DNA of 64,000 nucleotides from Strix aluco. Its lineage: Eukaryota; Chordata; Aves; Strigiformes; Strigidae. Under the pieces are notes generated by a model. That model had not been told where the DNA came from, did no database searches, and worked only from the letters and a program-made list of their open reading frames with translations. The DNA lies in assembly GCF_031877795.1 (NCBI RefSeq), contig NC_133933.1, forward strand, positions 3,470,632 to 3,534,631, written 5' to 3'. Every line of letters starts with the position of its first letter. Positions within the stretch are counted from its first letter, which is position 1. Position numbers and translations under genes: made by a program. Below, piece after piece: positions 1 to 13,614 of the stretch.

Positions 1-3000
1 GCCAGATGCTGGGGTGGTGCAGAATCAATCCTGTGTTTTACGGGCAGGTTTATACACTCCAGTGGAGGAAGTCTGTGGCCGGAATGGGCTCACTTGGGCA
101 GCGCATCTTGGGTACTGGCTGTCGGGAAGGACGTGGTCGTATAGATCTTGACACAGAGCCCATATAGGAGGCTTTACATTCTGGTTGCTGGGCTGTGCTT
201 GGGCCGTGCCTCCATATCTCCTCTGCTCCTATGACCCATGGTAGTTGGAGTGAAGCCAGCACAGGTCTGTGGGCTGGAGCAACAATCATACCTTTGTTTT
301 GCCGGGCAGATGAATAGATAGATAACAGCGAGTTAATGGATGGCAGCCCCTTCCCCCCACAGATGTCAGTCCTATCACTCACCTCCTCTCCCAGCAAAAC
401 GAGGCCTCGGGGACAGAGAAACAGTGCAAAGATTAAAACTAACCCGTTGCTTTGGAACTCCTCAGCGAAAGGGGCTGATAAGAGAGGGCTGAGATCAGGA
501 ATCAGATTTCAGGGGTAACAAATGAATAACCAGAAAACGGAAGGATGCCGAAAGGGTTATCAGAAGAGAGCGAGATGGTGAGCACGTCCCAACAGCTTCT
601 CTTCTGAAAAAAAAGAGGAAAGGTGTTTCTCTCGTAGCAGCTACAGACACAAAGAGCTGTTCAGACCACTTTGCACCCACCAAGACCCTGCAAAGACAAA
701 AGAGCATCCCAGAGCTCTGGTGGAGGTTTGTAAGCTGTTAGTCAAGGACTGTTTCCGTGCTGGCAGATTCCCGGGAGCTGTAAGCCCCACTGTTTTGTGC
801 TCTCACCGGGAAGCGATCAGCACTGGAAAGACTCAGGGAGTAGACAGGGCTCATGCGGCAGGCTCTGGCTCAGGCTGGGCAATGTGGTTTTAATTTAGGA
901 GCTCTTCTCTCAAAAGTCTCCATAAAAGCAGCCTAAATATAAAAGCCCATGTTCTTACAGTGTAGAAGCATTGGGAAGACTATCCCCACCTCTAGAGAGG
1001 AGTAAGATTCAGCAGCGGAGGCTTCACAAAAGCCCTGCAAAGGTAAAGTTCACACCTCTGTGGACCTCACAGAGGTCCCCACACAAAAAAGTTATTGGAG
1101 CCACTGTGTAATCCAAGTAGCATATTTCCCCTGCTGACACATGGGCCTTTCATATATTCCTTGCACAGGGCAGATTATCAAGAGTCAGCAGTACAGTGGG
1201 AGAGAGGCATCAGGGAGCTTTTCCTTTTTTTGGGATGGTGAGGAAGGGGAAACCCACTCGATATCTGTCACCCCAGTGGAGATTGCAGGGGGTTGTTTAA
1301 CTTGGAGGAGGAAGGCAGACAGCCATGTAAGGTTACTCCGGCAAGTGCACGCTTAGCAGGTTTCTGCCCATTATCTGGGTGATCTGGACAAAACTATGAA
1401 AGAGGCTAAAAACAGGCACAGAGGATCCTGGGACCTTGTCCCTCCTGCCTGGCATAGGGTGACCTGGGCTGGTTTTGACTTTTGTCTTTAAAAATAAAGG
1501 TAAGCCTGAGGAAAGGGAGGCGGAGAGATCTGCCTCTGAGAATTTGTTTTCCCATTGCCAGTGAGTGAGCCTGTCTACTTACTCACTTGGGCCCGTAGTA
1601 GTTAATACAATTTTCTTGATAATAATAGTTTGGGGGCTCTGAAAAGGCAGCAGGTGGGAGCCAGATAAACCAGTTGTGAAAGTAAACATTGACAACTCCT
1701 CAGATGGCCCCTGCCATCTCCAGCAAGGCTGTGACAGCCTTGGCTGTGGGGCTGGAGACCTGTCCCCAGCTGCTCTCAGGGCCACAGAGCTCCCTTGAGG
1801 CAACACCAGAGCAATATCGTCATCGTCAGCCTCAACGGGTGTCCTTTAGCCACCCACCTGAGTGGTGAATAGGCTACGATTACGGTGTTTTCCTTCTTTT
1901 GAAAATCTGGATTTGGAGCCCACATTGGTCCCCTGGTTTTGCACCTTCAGCATTGCTGTTTGCGAGTGTCTCTGCGCAAGGCCCCAAGGCTAACTGGGGT
2001 CGTTGCAAGGACAGGGCTCTTAAAAGCTCTACTGGGTACCAGGAGACTTGGGGAAGAGTTGGACTATTAGGCAATTTTCCTGACAGCTACTCTAAGAACC
2101 ATTTTTAGGCCTGTCTTACATGAAAAATTGCCTTGATACAATTTTTTTGTTAGGAAATAATTCTGTATTATTTTTTTTACCACTGGTTATAGTGGGACAA
2201 GTCCTCATGTGAATGCAGTTATTTTGGTGTCAAAGTGACTTATACCATACAACTTTTCTTTCTGATGAGAGCTGTAGTGCTTTCACTATTCTAATATGCT
2301 CCAAGATGCACTACCTTTGTATGTAGATGAGATGTTAATGACAGAGACTTCACTGCATCTTGGTGAGGGCGAGCAGGAAGGTAATTATAGTATTGCTTTT
2401 TATTGTTCTTATATGATGCTACTGTGGCTATTTTCCACACAGCTGTGGCTCCCAACCTGCCCAGTCTTACTTTCCCTTGCGGTGTGGATTTTGGATCCAT
2501 AGATTCCGGGATGCATGGCAAGATATCACAGAATGGCTCATTTTCCCCTGCGCCATGGCCATACAGGTGCAGAGGCAGACCTGTGCTTGCAGATATTGTC
2601 TGTGCGTGAAGCCAGGGGTACTGTCCAGTTTTCTTTTCATAGTTGGTTTTCTAGAACCAAGGAAGGGCCTGACCCCAAACCTAGATTCTTAAAGCAGCAG
2701 ATTTTTAAGGATACTTGAAACCTGAAGCTGGCTTTCACCCCAAACCCTGTGAGCAGTGTTTGCACTTAGCATAAATCAGATCTGTCCTATACAATCAGAA
2801 ATCATGCAATAACTTTCAACTGTCCTGTACAAGCATCTTCCCTTTGCAGAATACAACCACCATGAACCTGACACTTCTCTGGAAAGATCTGGAAGCTCTG
2901 GAAGAGCTGACCTCAGTGTGTTTTTTTGGTGGGCTCTGTGGGTTTGCTGGCTGTGTGGCAGTGCTGGCTGAGCCTCGCAGGTGGGCTCAGCTGTGTGGGG

Positions 3001-4258
3001 ACCTTTCCTCACCATCAGAGGAACTGTGCTTCTAGGAATCCCAAACTAGCAGATCGATTCCTCAAGTCCTTTCAGATGAGATTTCCAAGCAGGGAAATCA
3101 AGGGTAGAAAACGAGATGTGCAACAGCTTTTCTTAGACTGTGTGTTAATCCTCCCCAGTAGTTCTTGACAAGTTCTGCAAAATGCCTTCATAAAAGACAT
3201 TTTCCCTGAGGTCAGAGTATTCTTGCAACCTGAAGAAGCAGAAATCTCAAGAGCTCAGTAGGTCCTACAAGGCATTTCCCACCTGATTGAGTAATAACAG
3301 AAACATTTAAACAATATAAAAAAGAAATAACCTTTAGGGTTTCAGCCCATGTCCAGCAAAGATACCATCAGGGATCTTACACCTGAACAATCCTTATGAT
3401 TGCATGTTTAGATCTTCTGTTATTCCTCAGGGAGATAACAAGAGATAATAGTACACATCCCATGAAGTAACTGGTAGGGCTATCAAACTTCTTGTCTCAC
3501 CACCTCTGTGATGCTGGGTCACAAATCCTTTTGTTGTATGCATGTAGAAGAACTAACATGTTGAAACCTGTTAGCACTACAATGACATTATTATTGGTAT
3601 TACTCCTATTAACACCGCTACTGCTACTAATATGTTAATGAGTCATATCATTAATAGATTAAGAACGAATTATGTACTGAGGTAATATGTGTTACACTTT
3701 GATTTCAAGTGAAGGCCATTTGCAAATGTCATGCATGCCTTACTGTGGGGATGTATTTCCCTGCTTAGGAACTCCGATGCTAGAGAAACATTTGGCATTG
3801 CTCCTGTTTTCCTAGAAGTTTTCCACAGAATTGCTGTTTGTTAAATGGTGCTACTTATTTTGCTCTTGTTTTCATTCATGAAATAAGAAAGGACCTAATT
3901 CTATATTTTTTGAGGCCCAGAATTTCCCATTAGTTTTGAAAAGAACAAGGAAAAAAAGAAAAAATATAGGGCCAGTCCTCAAATGTGCTCTTTGAGGTAA
4001 TAGGTAAGAGACAGGGAAACATGCCTCTTTCTGAGTCCTGCAATTTCAGGGAAAATTCCCAGAGAACCTCTTTTAGCACGGTAATATCCGTAGTCTACCT
4101 ACTGTGGCCTGAACAATGCTTCAGCAGCATGCGTCGCGCAAAGGAATATTCCTCAGTGTCAACAGACAATATTTGATTTATATTTGTGGGTTTGAAATTT
4201 GATGCTATGATTTAATTTTTGGAGGAACTGTGTTCCCTTCCAGGGAAAATTCTTGTTT
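1..4258. other. Upstream intergenic DNA, no gene seen
   Basis: I see no recognisable coding exon, RNA gene or young repeat here. Open frames on both strands are short (under about 115 codons), overlap one another and show no familiar domain. Composition is ordinary mixed AT/GC with no CpG cluster. Lying about 30 kb upstream of the BMP2 promoter, it is best read as part of the gene-poor flank. Confidence 0.6.
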
Positions 4259-4325
4259 AAGAAAGAAAGAAAGAAAGAAAGGAAAGGGGGTGGGGGAAGA
4301 GAAAAAAGAAAAGAGCGAGAACGAT
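4259..4325 (+). repeat. Purine-rich GAAA microsatellite
   Basis: Five tandem GAAA units (4261-4280) run into an imperfect purine tract of GGAAAGGGGG and AAGAGAAAAAAG type. It is simple-sequence DNA with no coding sense. Confidence 0.85.
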
Positions 4326-7204
4326 AGAGGTTACGATAGTATTACGTTACCGATTGGATAAACTGACAAAACAGCCTACTGTGACTCGGAGAGTTTAATT
4401 TTGTACCTTTTGGCAACTTCTTAAAGCAGAAAATGAGAGCAGTACTGTCAACAGGGCTTTTGATATTTCTTGGTGTTTATACTAGAGATGAAAGTGCATT
4501 CTGAATTAGGGTGGAAGGCAGCGGGCCAGATTCTGACTTTGGCGACAAGAGGTGATAAACGCTGCAGATCTACCCCCCTGTAACAGTGGGTAGGAAACGG
4601 TTCTCCTGTTGCACAAGATGTTGTGAGATTTCAAGTTCTTTCCATTCTGCTTGAAAGACAGGATCCGTAAAGAGTTTGTTTTTTTTCTTATTACCTCAAT
4701 AAACCAGTAGATATCCAAGTCACTCGCTTGGCATATGGGAGAACCGGCGTCATGTTCCTGCTCTTTCTGGTTCAGTGTTCTGGCCTCTGGGCTGCAGAAT
4801 TGGTCTCGCTGTTACCAGCAAATATTTTATGACTTACATCCAATATGAAATGACTCCTACAGGAAAGCAACATCCAAGAATGGCCTTTTGCCTGGGGGTT
4901 AAGGTATCCCTCTTGGATTTAGGAGATCCAAGTTCAGCTCCCTGATCTGTATCAGGCCTTCAAATGTACATCTTCTGTGCTCCAGCTGAATGCTGAAACC
5001 ATTGGCTGCTCTGGGCAGGTTTGTTTATGTGTGTTTTGACCAGAAGTTTCCTCATGGACCAGAGAAACCTTTTCCCAGTGGAAGTTTTGCTGAAGCTGAT
5101 ATGTATAAACAACCAAAAAACATGTTGGGGGGAATGACAAACCATCAGAACCAGTTCTCTGAACAAATACAGTTTAAGACATATGTTTGCCAGCAATTCA
5201 AATCAGTCTCTGTGCCACTGTGTCCTTTTGCTAAGATTTAATGGAAAGAACTATAAATTGTGGTTATGATTAGCCAGCAAGAAAGGTATCTGTCAGGCAA
5301 GTTCTGCCACCCTTACTCATGTGCAGTATTTAATTTCACAGGTTGTCTCGGCTATTTTGTTGGACCATCCCTGTAAGGCCGCTCTGCCCTGCTCCTCTCT
5401 GCCTCCAGCAGTGCTATTAAGGGAAGGAGGGAGTTGTGAATTCCCGCAGTCTTTGGTAAGGTACAACTTCCTTCCTTGCTCGCAACTAATGAGAAAGGCT
5501 TCACCTCTTCTCCAAACCTTCTTGCCTGTTTATTTATAGAGGCCAGTATCCAGACAGTATGGGTAATGCTTCAAACCAGACTTGGACCTGGGATGTAGGC
5601 TGGTCCAGCTCAGCTGCACAGTAGAGTTTTTGTTGGGTGGAGGCATCTTAGTGTCCTGCTTGGGACATAATATCTTGCCTCTAAATAAATGGTCTGCCCT
5701 GCAGGGTAAGGTGATTCTCAACATGAGTGAGGCTGGTGGAACTAGGCTTATAAAAATATCTGAGCAGTGGAAGAAAATAACTGCTGTTTTCCAAGAAGAT
5801 GCATTTTTCTATTTTAATTTTTTAAGGCTGTGATAAAATAAATGTTGTCTATGATGTAAAGCTGAAGGGTTGACCAGAACTTCCTTTGTGGTTAAGCTCT
5901 TTTTTTATTGATTGATTTTAAGTCCTCTAAATTTGTCAGGCTCACAAGTGTAGCGGTGACTTAAGTTATAAGAGAATGTTTGTGTCTTTAAGGAAAAATA
6001 CAGCGACCCCTCCTCCCCCTTGCCCTTCTCAAACTTGCAAGGAAACCTACGCTTGGCCAGAATATTTTTTCTCCCTCAGTGGAAAATGTTGATTAAATAT
6101 TCAGAAAAAATAGCAATTAAAACCCCCAGACTCCTAAATCCCAAGAATCTTTAATGGGAAACTGCTGAATATGGAATAGTTGCATAATTTTGGCTGAAAA
6201 TGCACATTGGCATTTTTTTGGTAGAAGCTCAAAACTTTAAGAGAAATGTCTTGAAAAAAATCACTTTTCTGTTGATAAAAAGATATTTTTTCAAGCTTTT
6301 CTATGCAAGCTGTTCTGCAGTTGAGTTGGTTGAGCAAAGTCTTAGCTGCATGGCTCTGAAAGGCACGTGAGTGACTTTCCATACTGATTTTTTATTCCTG
6401 AGCCAGAAATTGTTTCAGTTCAGCTTTGTGGTCATTCTTCACACCAGGACAGACATCAGGGTTTGGGCTGAGTTCATTTGAGTGGTCAAGTCCAGTCTTG
6501 TCACACCATACTGCTGCTGCTGCTGTCAGCCCCTCAGGGTCTGGCATCAAGCTCTCTCTCTGCACTTTTGGGGCACATCTTTGCTTAGCTGGTTTTACTG
6601 GGGTAAACCTCTTCCTCTTGTTGCTCCCCACTGGCATATATTGCTTTACTGCTGACTTGGGTTTGTTCTACAAACTGTTGTGTGTGGAGGTACAAAATAC
6701 GAAATGACCAGGTGAGGTGACCAGGTTATGGCAAGTCAATGACCTGAACAGCAGAGCTCAGCTGAACTCTGGGTAGTGAGGTCACAAAGTACTCAGTCCT
6801 CAAATGACACAAAAATTACTCATCTTCCTTCAAAATCCATGCCTACTTATGTAGCTAGCTTTTGACTGCAGAAATATATGGAATCTGGATGTATGAAGTG
6901 AATTCCAGGGAAGACAAAACCAAGCAATATGAACATGGAAGAGCTTTGCAAATCCATGTAAAACCTGTACTGTTTCTCTTAGTCCCTGGGCATGTTGACT
7001 GCTTCTCTAGCACATACAAGTACTCGGTGGTTCTCAGGGTTTTCTGACCCTCTCCCATCTGATTGGGTCTTGCTTCTGGTTGAAGATTTAGAGAAGAGCT
7101 GGATATTGGCAATCTGCAAGACTGGAAACAGAAAAGGTGGAGCCATGTTTGATATCAGTTGAGTTGATTTACACCATTTGGGATGCGGACTTCTCTGCTT
7201 TGTT
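4326..7204. other. Intergenic DNA, no gene seen
   Basis: No exon-like frame or intact transposon is visible. Around 5,295-5,340 a phrase like 'ttctgccacccttactcatg' recalls the ends of old palindromic elements common in sauropsid genomes, but too little is left to define an element. Confidence 0.5.
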
Positions 7205-7290
7205 TTCCCTCAAGGAAAAGAGATACAGAGAAGTTAAAGGAGCTCCTGTGCATGATTGCACAGTCAGTCAGCAGAATCAGCCATGTAGGT
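7205..7290 (-). mobile_element. MIR-like SINE relic (minus strand)
   Basis: The stretch around 'agatacagagaagttaaagg', followed by 'gcacagtcagtcagcag', resembles the reverse complement of the MIR/CORE-SINE central domain, where the usual order is a 'gaggcacagagaagttaagtgact' type segment followed by 'cacacag'. Only the core is recognisable and divergence is high, which fits a very old insertion. The call is by eye and a profile search would decide it. Confidence 0.45.
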
Positions 7291-7864
7291 TGCCTGTGGG
7301 GGTGTTTCTTCATGTTGGCTTACTTCAGCTGTTGCTGAGGTCAGTTTTTCCAGTGATCTCTATTATGGGAGCTGAGGTTGGCCATTCCTTATCCACATCC
7401 CCGTTGGCGAGGGGCCCTTACGATGGCCAGGAGTACAGTTCCAGAGTAAATTAGATGCTCACAAGGTACACAAGGTGTTTTCAGTGGCACTAGGGAAAGC
7501 AGTTAACAGAAGGGGAAGAGATCTCTTTCCACAGACCTTTGTTTTAAAGGGTATTTTGGGGTGTGAGTTAACCTTTCCTTGAGTCTCTTGCCAGCAGGTG
7601 GGAACCTTTTTAAGTTGTCCTTTTTCTGAGAAGGGCTGAATCGTCCGCCCTAAAGCATCCCTTAATGCAATTAAAACCAGCAGTACTGCTTCTCCAACAC
7701 TGGGGCCTCCGATACTGGGAGGGGAAGCGGTGGCTCTTCTTTGAAGTCCCACCTACGTGAACATCAGTGGCAGGACTTCAAAGGGAAGCTGCTATTTCCT
7801 GTTGGAGCTCAGCCCTGGTGCTCAGCACTGCTAACAAAGCAGTCGGACTGGTTGTAAAGGCACT
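7291..7864. other. Intergenic DNA, no gene seen
   Basis: No recognisable exon, RNA gene or dated repeat is visible here. The open frames on both strands are short and have no familiar motif. Confidence 0.5.
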
Positions 7865-7935
7865 GATCCAGCAGAGAACTTAAGCACATGCTTAAGTCCC
7901 TCAGGACTTAACCGCATGCTCTGCTGGGTTGGGAC
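7865..7935. repeat. Palindromic repeat, probable MITE relic
   Basis: The outer arms, CCAGCAGAG on the left and CTCTGCTGG on the right, are inverted copies. The left half also contains a self-complementary hairpin at 7878-7897 (ACTTAAGCA, CA, TGCTTAAGT). The right half repeats an ACTTAAC...GCATGCT variant in inverted order. This arrangement matches the short palindromic, non-coding elements scattered through turtle, crocodile and bird genomes. Family assignment is by resemblance only. Confidence 0.6.
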
Positions 7936-9734
7936 TCAGCTCGTCTGGAGACTGGACTGACGGTCAGGGTTACGTCTTCCAGGTCAAATTTTCAAGGGGA
8001 AGAGCCAGGTTAAAAAGCCTTTCATATCAAAAATGGCATGATGGTTGCTGCAACACTGGGCTCACCATTCATAACCCAATGACTTGGGGCACCTGTGCAG
8101 CAGCAGGAGGTGGAAATACCACAAGCAATACTAGTGAATTTAGCAAACAACCTGGAGACAGACAACAGGCTGCAGTAACTATCAGCAAATGCTTATAAAC
8201 CATGAATTCAGAGCTAGCCTAAACCAGCATTGTTGAGTTCACCTCAGAGGAGCTGGCCAGGTGAGGATCTGGCCCAATAAATAGAGTTGTAAAGATGGGA
8301 GTCTATTTGCAAACAGGTAAGAAATGCTAAAGGCACAGTCACTCAGCCCCACCTTTTGCTGAGTAATATTTTATTTTAGTCTTAGTTCCTCTGCTGTCTG
8401 TGGAGCTACTTGCAGACTAACGGACAGCAGAATTGGGATGTAATTTTCTAGCAAGCATTATTTAGGTAATTCATGTAATTTGCACCAACTTACTCTCTCA
8501 GTTTTTGTCCTCAGGCTACAGACAGACCTTGTGGTCGTGATCTGCAGCTGATGCACAGGTACCACATGGCTAGCCCTGTTCTCAGCATCACGTCATCCCC
8601 TCTTCAGTAGCACTGCAGCATGGGAGCTTCTCCCTCATCGCAACCTACACGATGGTCTCACGTGTAGCAATTAAAAGAGGTCTTGGAGATGTTCCATGAT
8701 GGCAGCACGGGTGTTTGCAATTGGAAAGGCTGCTCTGCTCTTCTTTGTGGAACAGATGTGTCAGATTGAACCTGGTACTTTTGTAGGCTGTGGGTATAAA
8801 CAGGTCACAAAGCCCGAGGAACCCGTAGTTTCCAGGTCCTGCTCCCTGAGGTCCTCCTGTACTCGGTGTAGCACAGCCTGCCAAACCCGATAGTAGGCTG
8901 CAGTTTTCCTCCACCTCGCTGTTCTCCCTGTAGGGGAACCCATTGCCTAGTTGCTAATCCCCCATCCCAAGAAAGTGAACCGAGAACAGTGTATTTCCTG
9001 GAGATTGTCATCTGAGACAAACTGGAAACATCTTCATTTGGATTATGAAAATACCTATGAAACTGTTAGGACACTGGTTTTGGATATCACCAGCAGACAT
9101 CTGCCCAGCCATTCACGTTCCCAGAAGAAACTTCTGACATATCTTCACTGTGTGGATGAGCACTGCATAGTTAGTGCTGACCAAAGCAGCAAGATTTACT
9201 CAATTCTGTGCTGACCTGCTCTCCTATGTGCCCACAGTCCTGTGGCACTGCCCAGAGAAAGTAAGGCCCCCGCATCTCCGCTTCTTGGTTCAGGTGTAGG
9301 ATGCTAGTACAGGGCTAATGTTACTGTTAGCGTTGCGTGATATGTCCTTGGCAGACTCCTTGTGGGCTCAGGTTGGTGTCTCCACTCTGTGATTTTGTGT
9401 GAAGGTCTGGTTAGGAAGTGCCCACACACAAAGAGCAGACACGCTTTTCTTTGGCTGGGTAGGTTGGATGGGGCAGTCATTGACAAACAGCAGCGTGACT
9501 CATTGCTCACGCCTGAATGCTCTGCAAGGGGTTTTTGTTCCTGAAAGTGAGTGTGGTCGCTTCACCTGAGAGTGAAGCTGGCGACCTCAGAAACTTGAAA
9601 AAGATCAAACTTGGCTTTTCTGCACCTTGAAAATTTGCAAGAAGCAGCTGATGCGATTTCTTGGGAAGGAAGCCTGGTGGTGTGACTGAGACATGGGACT
9701 AGCGTGGAAGAAAACTGTTCAGCTCTTGGTTCTG
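7936..9734. other. Intergenic DNA, no gene seen
   Basis: No coding or RNA gene is supported. A 'gaggatctggccc' phrase at about 8,263-8,275 recalls one end of the palindromic repeats mentioned above, but no second arm is clear. Confidence 0.5.
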
Positions 9735-9870
9735 ACACAGGTGTCTTGGGTGGCCTTCAGCAGTTCATTCACTCTCTTTTTTCTTTGGTCTCCCACCTGT
9801 AAATTAGGCTAATAACTCCTTACCCGTCTGGCTATTAGCCAGCAAGTTCTTCAGGTAAGGGGTATATCTC
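9735..9870 (+). mobile_element. MIR/CORE-SINE relic (plus strand)
   Basis: The sequence follows the order of the MIR core: a degenerate 'gtcttgggtggccttcagcagttcattcac' like part, then 'cccacctgtaaattaggcta' and 'ataactccttaccc'. The usual form is 'cccatctgtaaaatgggnataataactcctacc'. The tRNA-like head is not recognisable. It is an ancient, strongly diverged copy. Confidence 0.55.
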
Positions 9871-12800
9871 ACTGCGTGTTGTATAGGTACTAGGTTTGCT
9901 CTTGAGCAGGATTCTCCTGCAAAATGAAGAAGTAACATTAATAACCAGTTGAGACAGGATGGGTTTTTGGAAGGATTTCTTCCAAAGGCTCTTTGGATTC
10001 AAAGAAGGTGCATTTTGTTAATCTTCTTCATTTGTGTGGTTTCTACCCATGGGTTAGTACTGAAAGGGTTTTATCCGATTCAGGGTGTACATGCAAATAT
10101 TTCTATTTGAATAATACTGGAGAATAAATTTAGAAATGTTTAAAGAGGATATGAATACCTCAATCTGCTAGGTGGAAAAATTACTACTTCTTGTGGGTAA
10201 CCCAACCTGTTTAAGTTGCTAAAAACATACCTGACTTAAAAAAAAAGAGAAGAAGGAATAGCTGAAAAGAGAGCTTTTTAAAAAAACAACTCTCTTCAGA
10301 TTTCTAGTTTAATATTTCAGTATGCAACAGTATTTTCATAACTGCAGCTTTTTTGGGCAGAGGTGGGGGAAATTAGAATATATTAAAGAACTCTGGAAAC
10401 CACTTTCTATTTGTAAAACATGTTGTGTGTGTATCGTAACACCTACAGTACTTGTAGCTCTGCCAGGTTGTGCATTGACTGCCAGAATTTTCCTCGCTAA
10501 ATGACATTATACTACTTTGTGGGTATTGAAAACAAATATTTTGAGGGGAGGGAGCATTCTCATCCACAAAACCTTCATCGTGCTTGCAATATTCAGTCAT
10601 AGCATTTTATTTGAAGGCTGCTGCGTTTTTCAGCTGCTTACCATAAATCAAAGGATAGGTTTGATGAATGTCTGTGTGCTCTCCAACTGTTCATTGGTAT
10701 GTATTTTTTGCAATACAGCAGCCCCTAGGGGCTCTGAAGGAGATGAGGGCCTTGGGAAGCCAGGCACCGTATGAACATGTAGTAGAGGACAATAGTGAAA
10801 ATTGAAAAATATGGTGGTTATCTTCAGAAGTGCAGCCCCAGAGCAGTTTTTCTCACACAAGGTGGTGTTGGGAGGGATGTGAGATCGCCCGGCTGGGTGG
10901 ATGGGGCAAGGTAGATGGCACTAGCGTGAGATATGGTTGGGTGAAGCCATGGGGACTGCATCGAGGGCTACTGGTATAGTGTCTGGTACTGGAAATGAAG
11001 GCGATGGGAGGGGTGCATTGCTGGCTGGGCAGCCACCGTTGCTGCTGAATAGGTTATGCAAAGGCTACAGCCTTACTATGAGACGCAGATACACTGCAGA
11101 TATCTCTAACCAACTGAGGTTACCAATTAACCCAGGGTCTCCCACATGCTTGTGGCTTTTGAGGGTGACACAGGGGCATTCCCTTGCCAACATGAGATGA
11201 GCCCTGGCAGATCCCACTGTATAAAAGCCTCCAGAAGAGGAGCAAGGAAGGAGAAAACAGGATTAGAGGCTGCTGAGGTCTCCTCCATTCAGCCGCTGGA
11301 ATAGCCTCTGCTGGGCTTTTGCTGCTGCTTACGAAGTAAAGCTGCCTTAAGACTGCTCTAACTTACTCCCAGGGTTAGGCCCCAGCCACAGCCTGGCACA
11401 GAGCTGTGCCTGTGCCAAAGCCGGAGAGGAGCACAGAGCATTTCCCAATGCCCTTCAGTGCCCTGATGTCATCAGCACATTGCAAGCTGCATTTGTCAAG
11501 CACAGAAGTGGAGACATTTGCTGACATTTTATATTATGTTTCAGTGGCACTCCTGTTTTTGTTTGGCATAAAAGCCGCAATTAAGATGTAAGTAGTAGTT
11601 AGTTATTAATATCTACTTTCTTTTTAATCATAATAGACAGTTGTGATCAGTTTTCACATGTATGAAGAACTAGTGTCCTGCTAAAAACTGTAATGTCCTT
11701 TAATCTGCAGCTGAGCAGTTTTCTGTGACTGGAGAGACCTGTTGGTTTTTAGAATTTGTTATTAGAGATGGATGATTAAAATAGAAAGGAAATGGAAAGA
11801 TGTTTTGGAGCCAGGTAGGAAAAAATCTTCAGGAATGGACTCTTCTGGTTTTTCACTCTCCTTCTAGAAATGATATTATCTGGGATGGATGGGTTTGCTC
11901 CAGAGGCTTCAGGGCACATTAAAGGGTAATAAGAAGGGCATGGGGTGAGAAGAAGGTTCCTGCTGGGTTAAAGAGAGACACATGATAGCTCATCTGGGAG
12001 CAGAGAGTCAGGTTTAATAATGACCTTGTTAAACGCAGTTAATAATTGAGGTCAGAGCCCTGGGTGAGGGCAATAAGGGGATAGTCTCCCATGTGTGGAG
12101 TGATGGGGTAAGGACAAGCTGTTCAGTGTACACAAGTGGTGCTGATAGCAGGCGCACAGCAGAGCTGGGCTGGGTCAGTTGGGACCGTGATGGCAGCAGG
12201 TAGCTCACAAAGCACTGCTTTTTGTGTGTGTGTTTTCTTTTAAAATGCCTGATAGTTGCATCGCTTGCACAATAGGGGGGGCAGCACAGAAGCAAGCAGG
12301 CTGGCTTAGCACAGTCAAAAGGCGAACTGATCAGCCAGTAGAGATCTGGTTAGGACAACAGGCTTATCTTGATCCATCTTGCTGATGTGGTAATGTATAG
12401 CTGGAATTAGGAACTAAAGGGCTATAAATGTTTCCATCAGAAGGATTGGTTTTAGGTGTCTGAGGGTCATTATGCATGCTGTACATCAGAGTCCCTCCCA
12501 AAAACCAGTGCAGTCATCCTCAGAGCGCTCTGCTGAAGGCAGGATTATCTTTTCCTTGTGGTACGGATGCAAATCGAACTATCAAATACCCGAGAGACCT
12601 GGCTGAAGTTGTACAGGGAATCTCTGTCAAAACAGAGTTAGGTTTTTTCTCTAAGCACTGGTGCTGGCCAGTTCCCATATGGCATTTATGCTTACATGGT
12701 CTGTGTTGCCTCTGACACCGGCGTATTCTCACAAAAATGTTGGGAGAAGAGTTCATACCTACCACAAGAGACAAAATATGTGATGATCGTTGTGGATTAC

Positions 12801-13568
12801 AAATGAAATTGAACTGTTAAGAGTAGAATAAACGTTACTTTCTCATTACATCTAGTTGTCATCAGTCTAAGAAGCCCAAACCACCTCTGTATCAAGGGGA
12901 TGGTGAAGAATAGCCTTTATCTGCAAAACGCACTTATTTAATGTGTTGCTCGCTTTGCATGGCCTGTACTTCGTGGCCTTGATCCTGCCACAAGGTGTGG
13001 GTAGAAGAATGCCCATCAGTTTTGGTGGGGCCATGGGCTGTGTGCTGCAAGCCTGGTGCTTTCTCTGCGACAGGATTTGAGCTACAGCTCTCTGGGATGA
13101 AGCACTCGTCATTCCTGGCACAGAAGGGGAGAGCGAGCGCTACCCATCACAGTTTCTTCCACCTCACGGCAAAGTTGGAGGGAGGATGGGAAAAAAACGC
13201 TCTCTGATTACAACTCATGTATGTGCTTTGGCAGAGAGAACACAGCATAATTGTGGGCCAGAATTTTGCCATTAAGTGGTAAATCCTTGAAAACTGTAAT
13301 TCTGCAGACTTTAGGCAAGGGAAAAGCATGTTTCTCAGGTTTGTGCTGAGAGCTGGGAGGAATGGGAACATGTTGTCGGCGGGGAAAGAGAGGTGTCATG
13401 CTGTGTAGTTCTGGGTTCGACTCCAAACACTTGCACAGTTTCTGTTGCAGCGTGGCCCCCCCGTGCACTTGATCAGCCAGCGCCTTTATTGCCCTTCCCA
13501 TTACATAGGAGGGGGGAAATCACCTCTGCCTAATTAAAAGGTCTGGGGAAAGGACGCCCGCTTCCTAG
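9871..13568. other. Intergenic DNA, no gene seen
   Basis: The sequence is mostly AT-rich with a few short homopolymer tracts. I see no exon, RNA gene or dated repeat that can be supported. Confidence 0.5.
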
Positions 13569-13614
13569 TCAATACATTGCCTAGCACAGCATCAATACGT
13601 TGCCTAGCACAGGC
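13569..13614 (+). repeat. Two-copy 23-bp tandem duplication
   Basis: A unit beginning TCAATACATTGCCTAGCAC is followed at once by a second unit, TCAATACGTTGCCTAGCAC. They differ at one position over the first 21 bases. It is a small recent duplication, probably from replication slippage. Confidence 0.85.
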
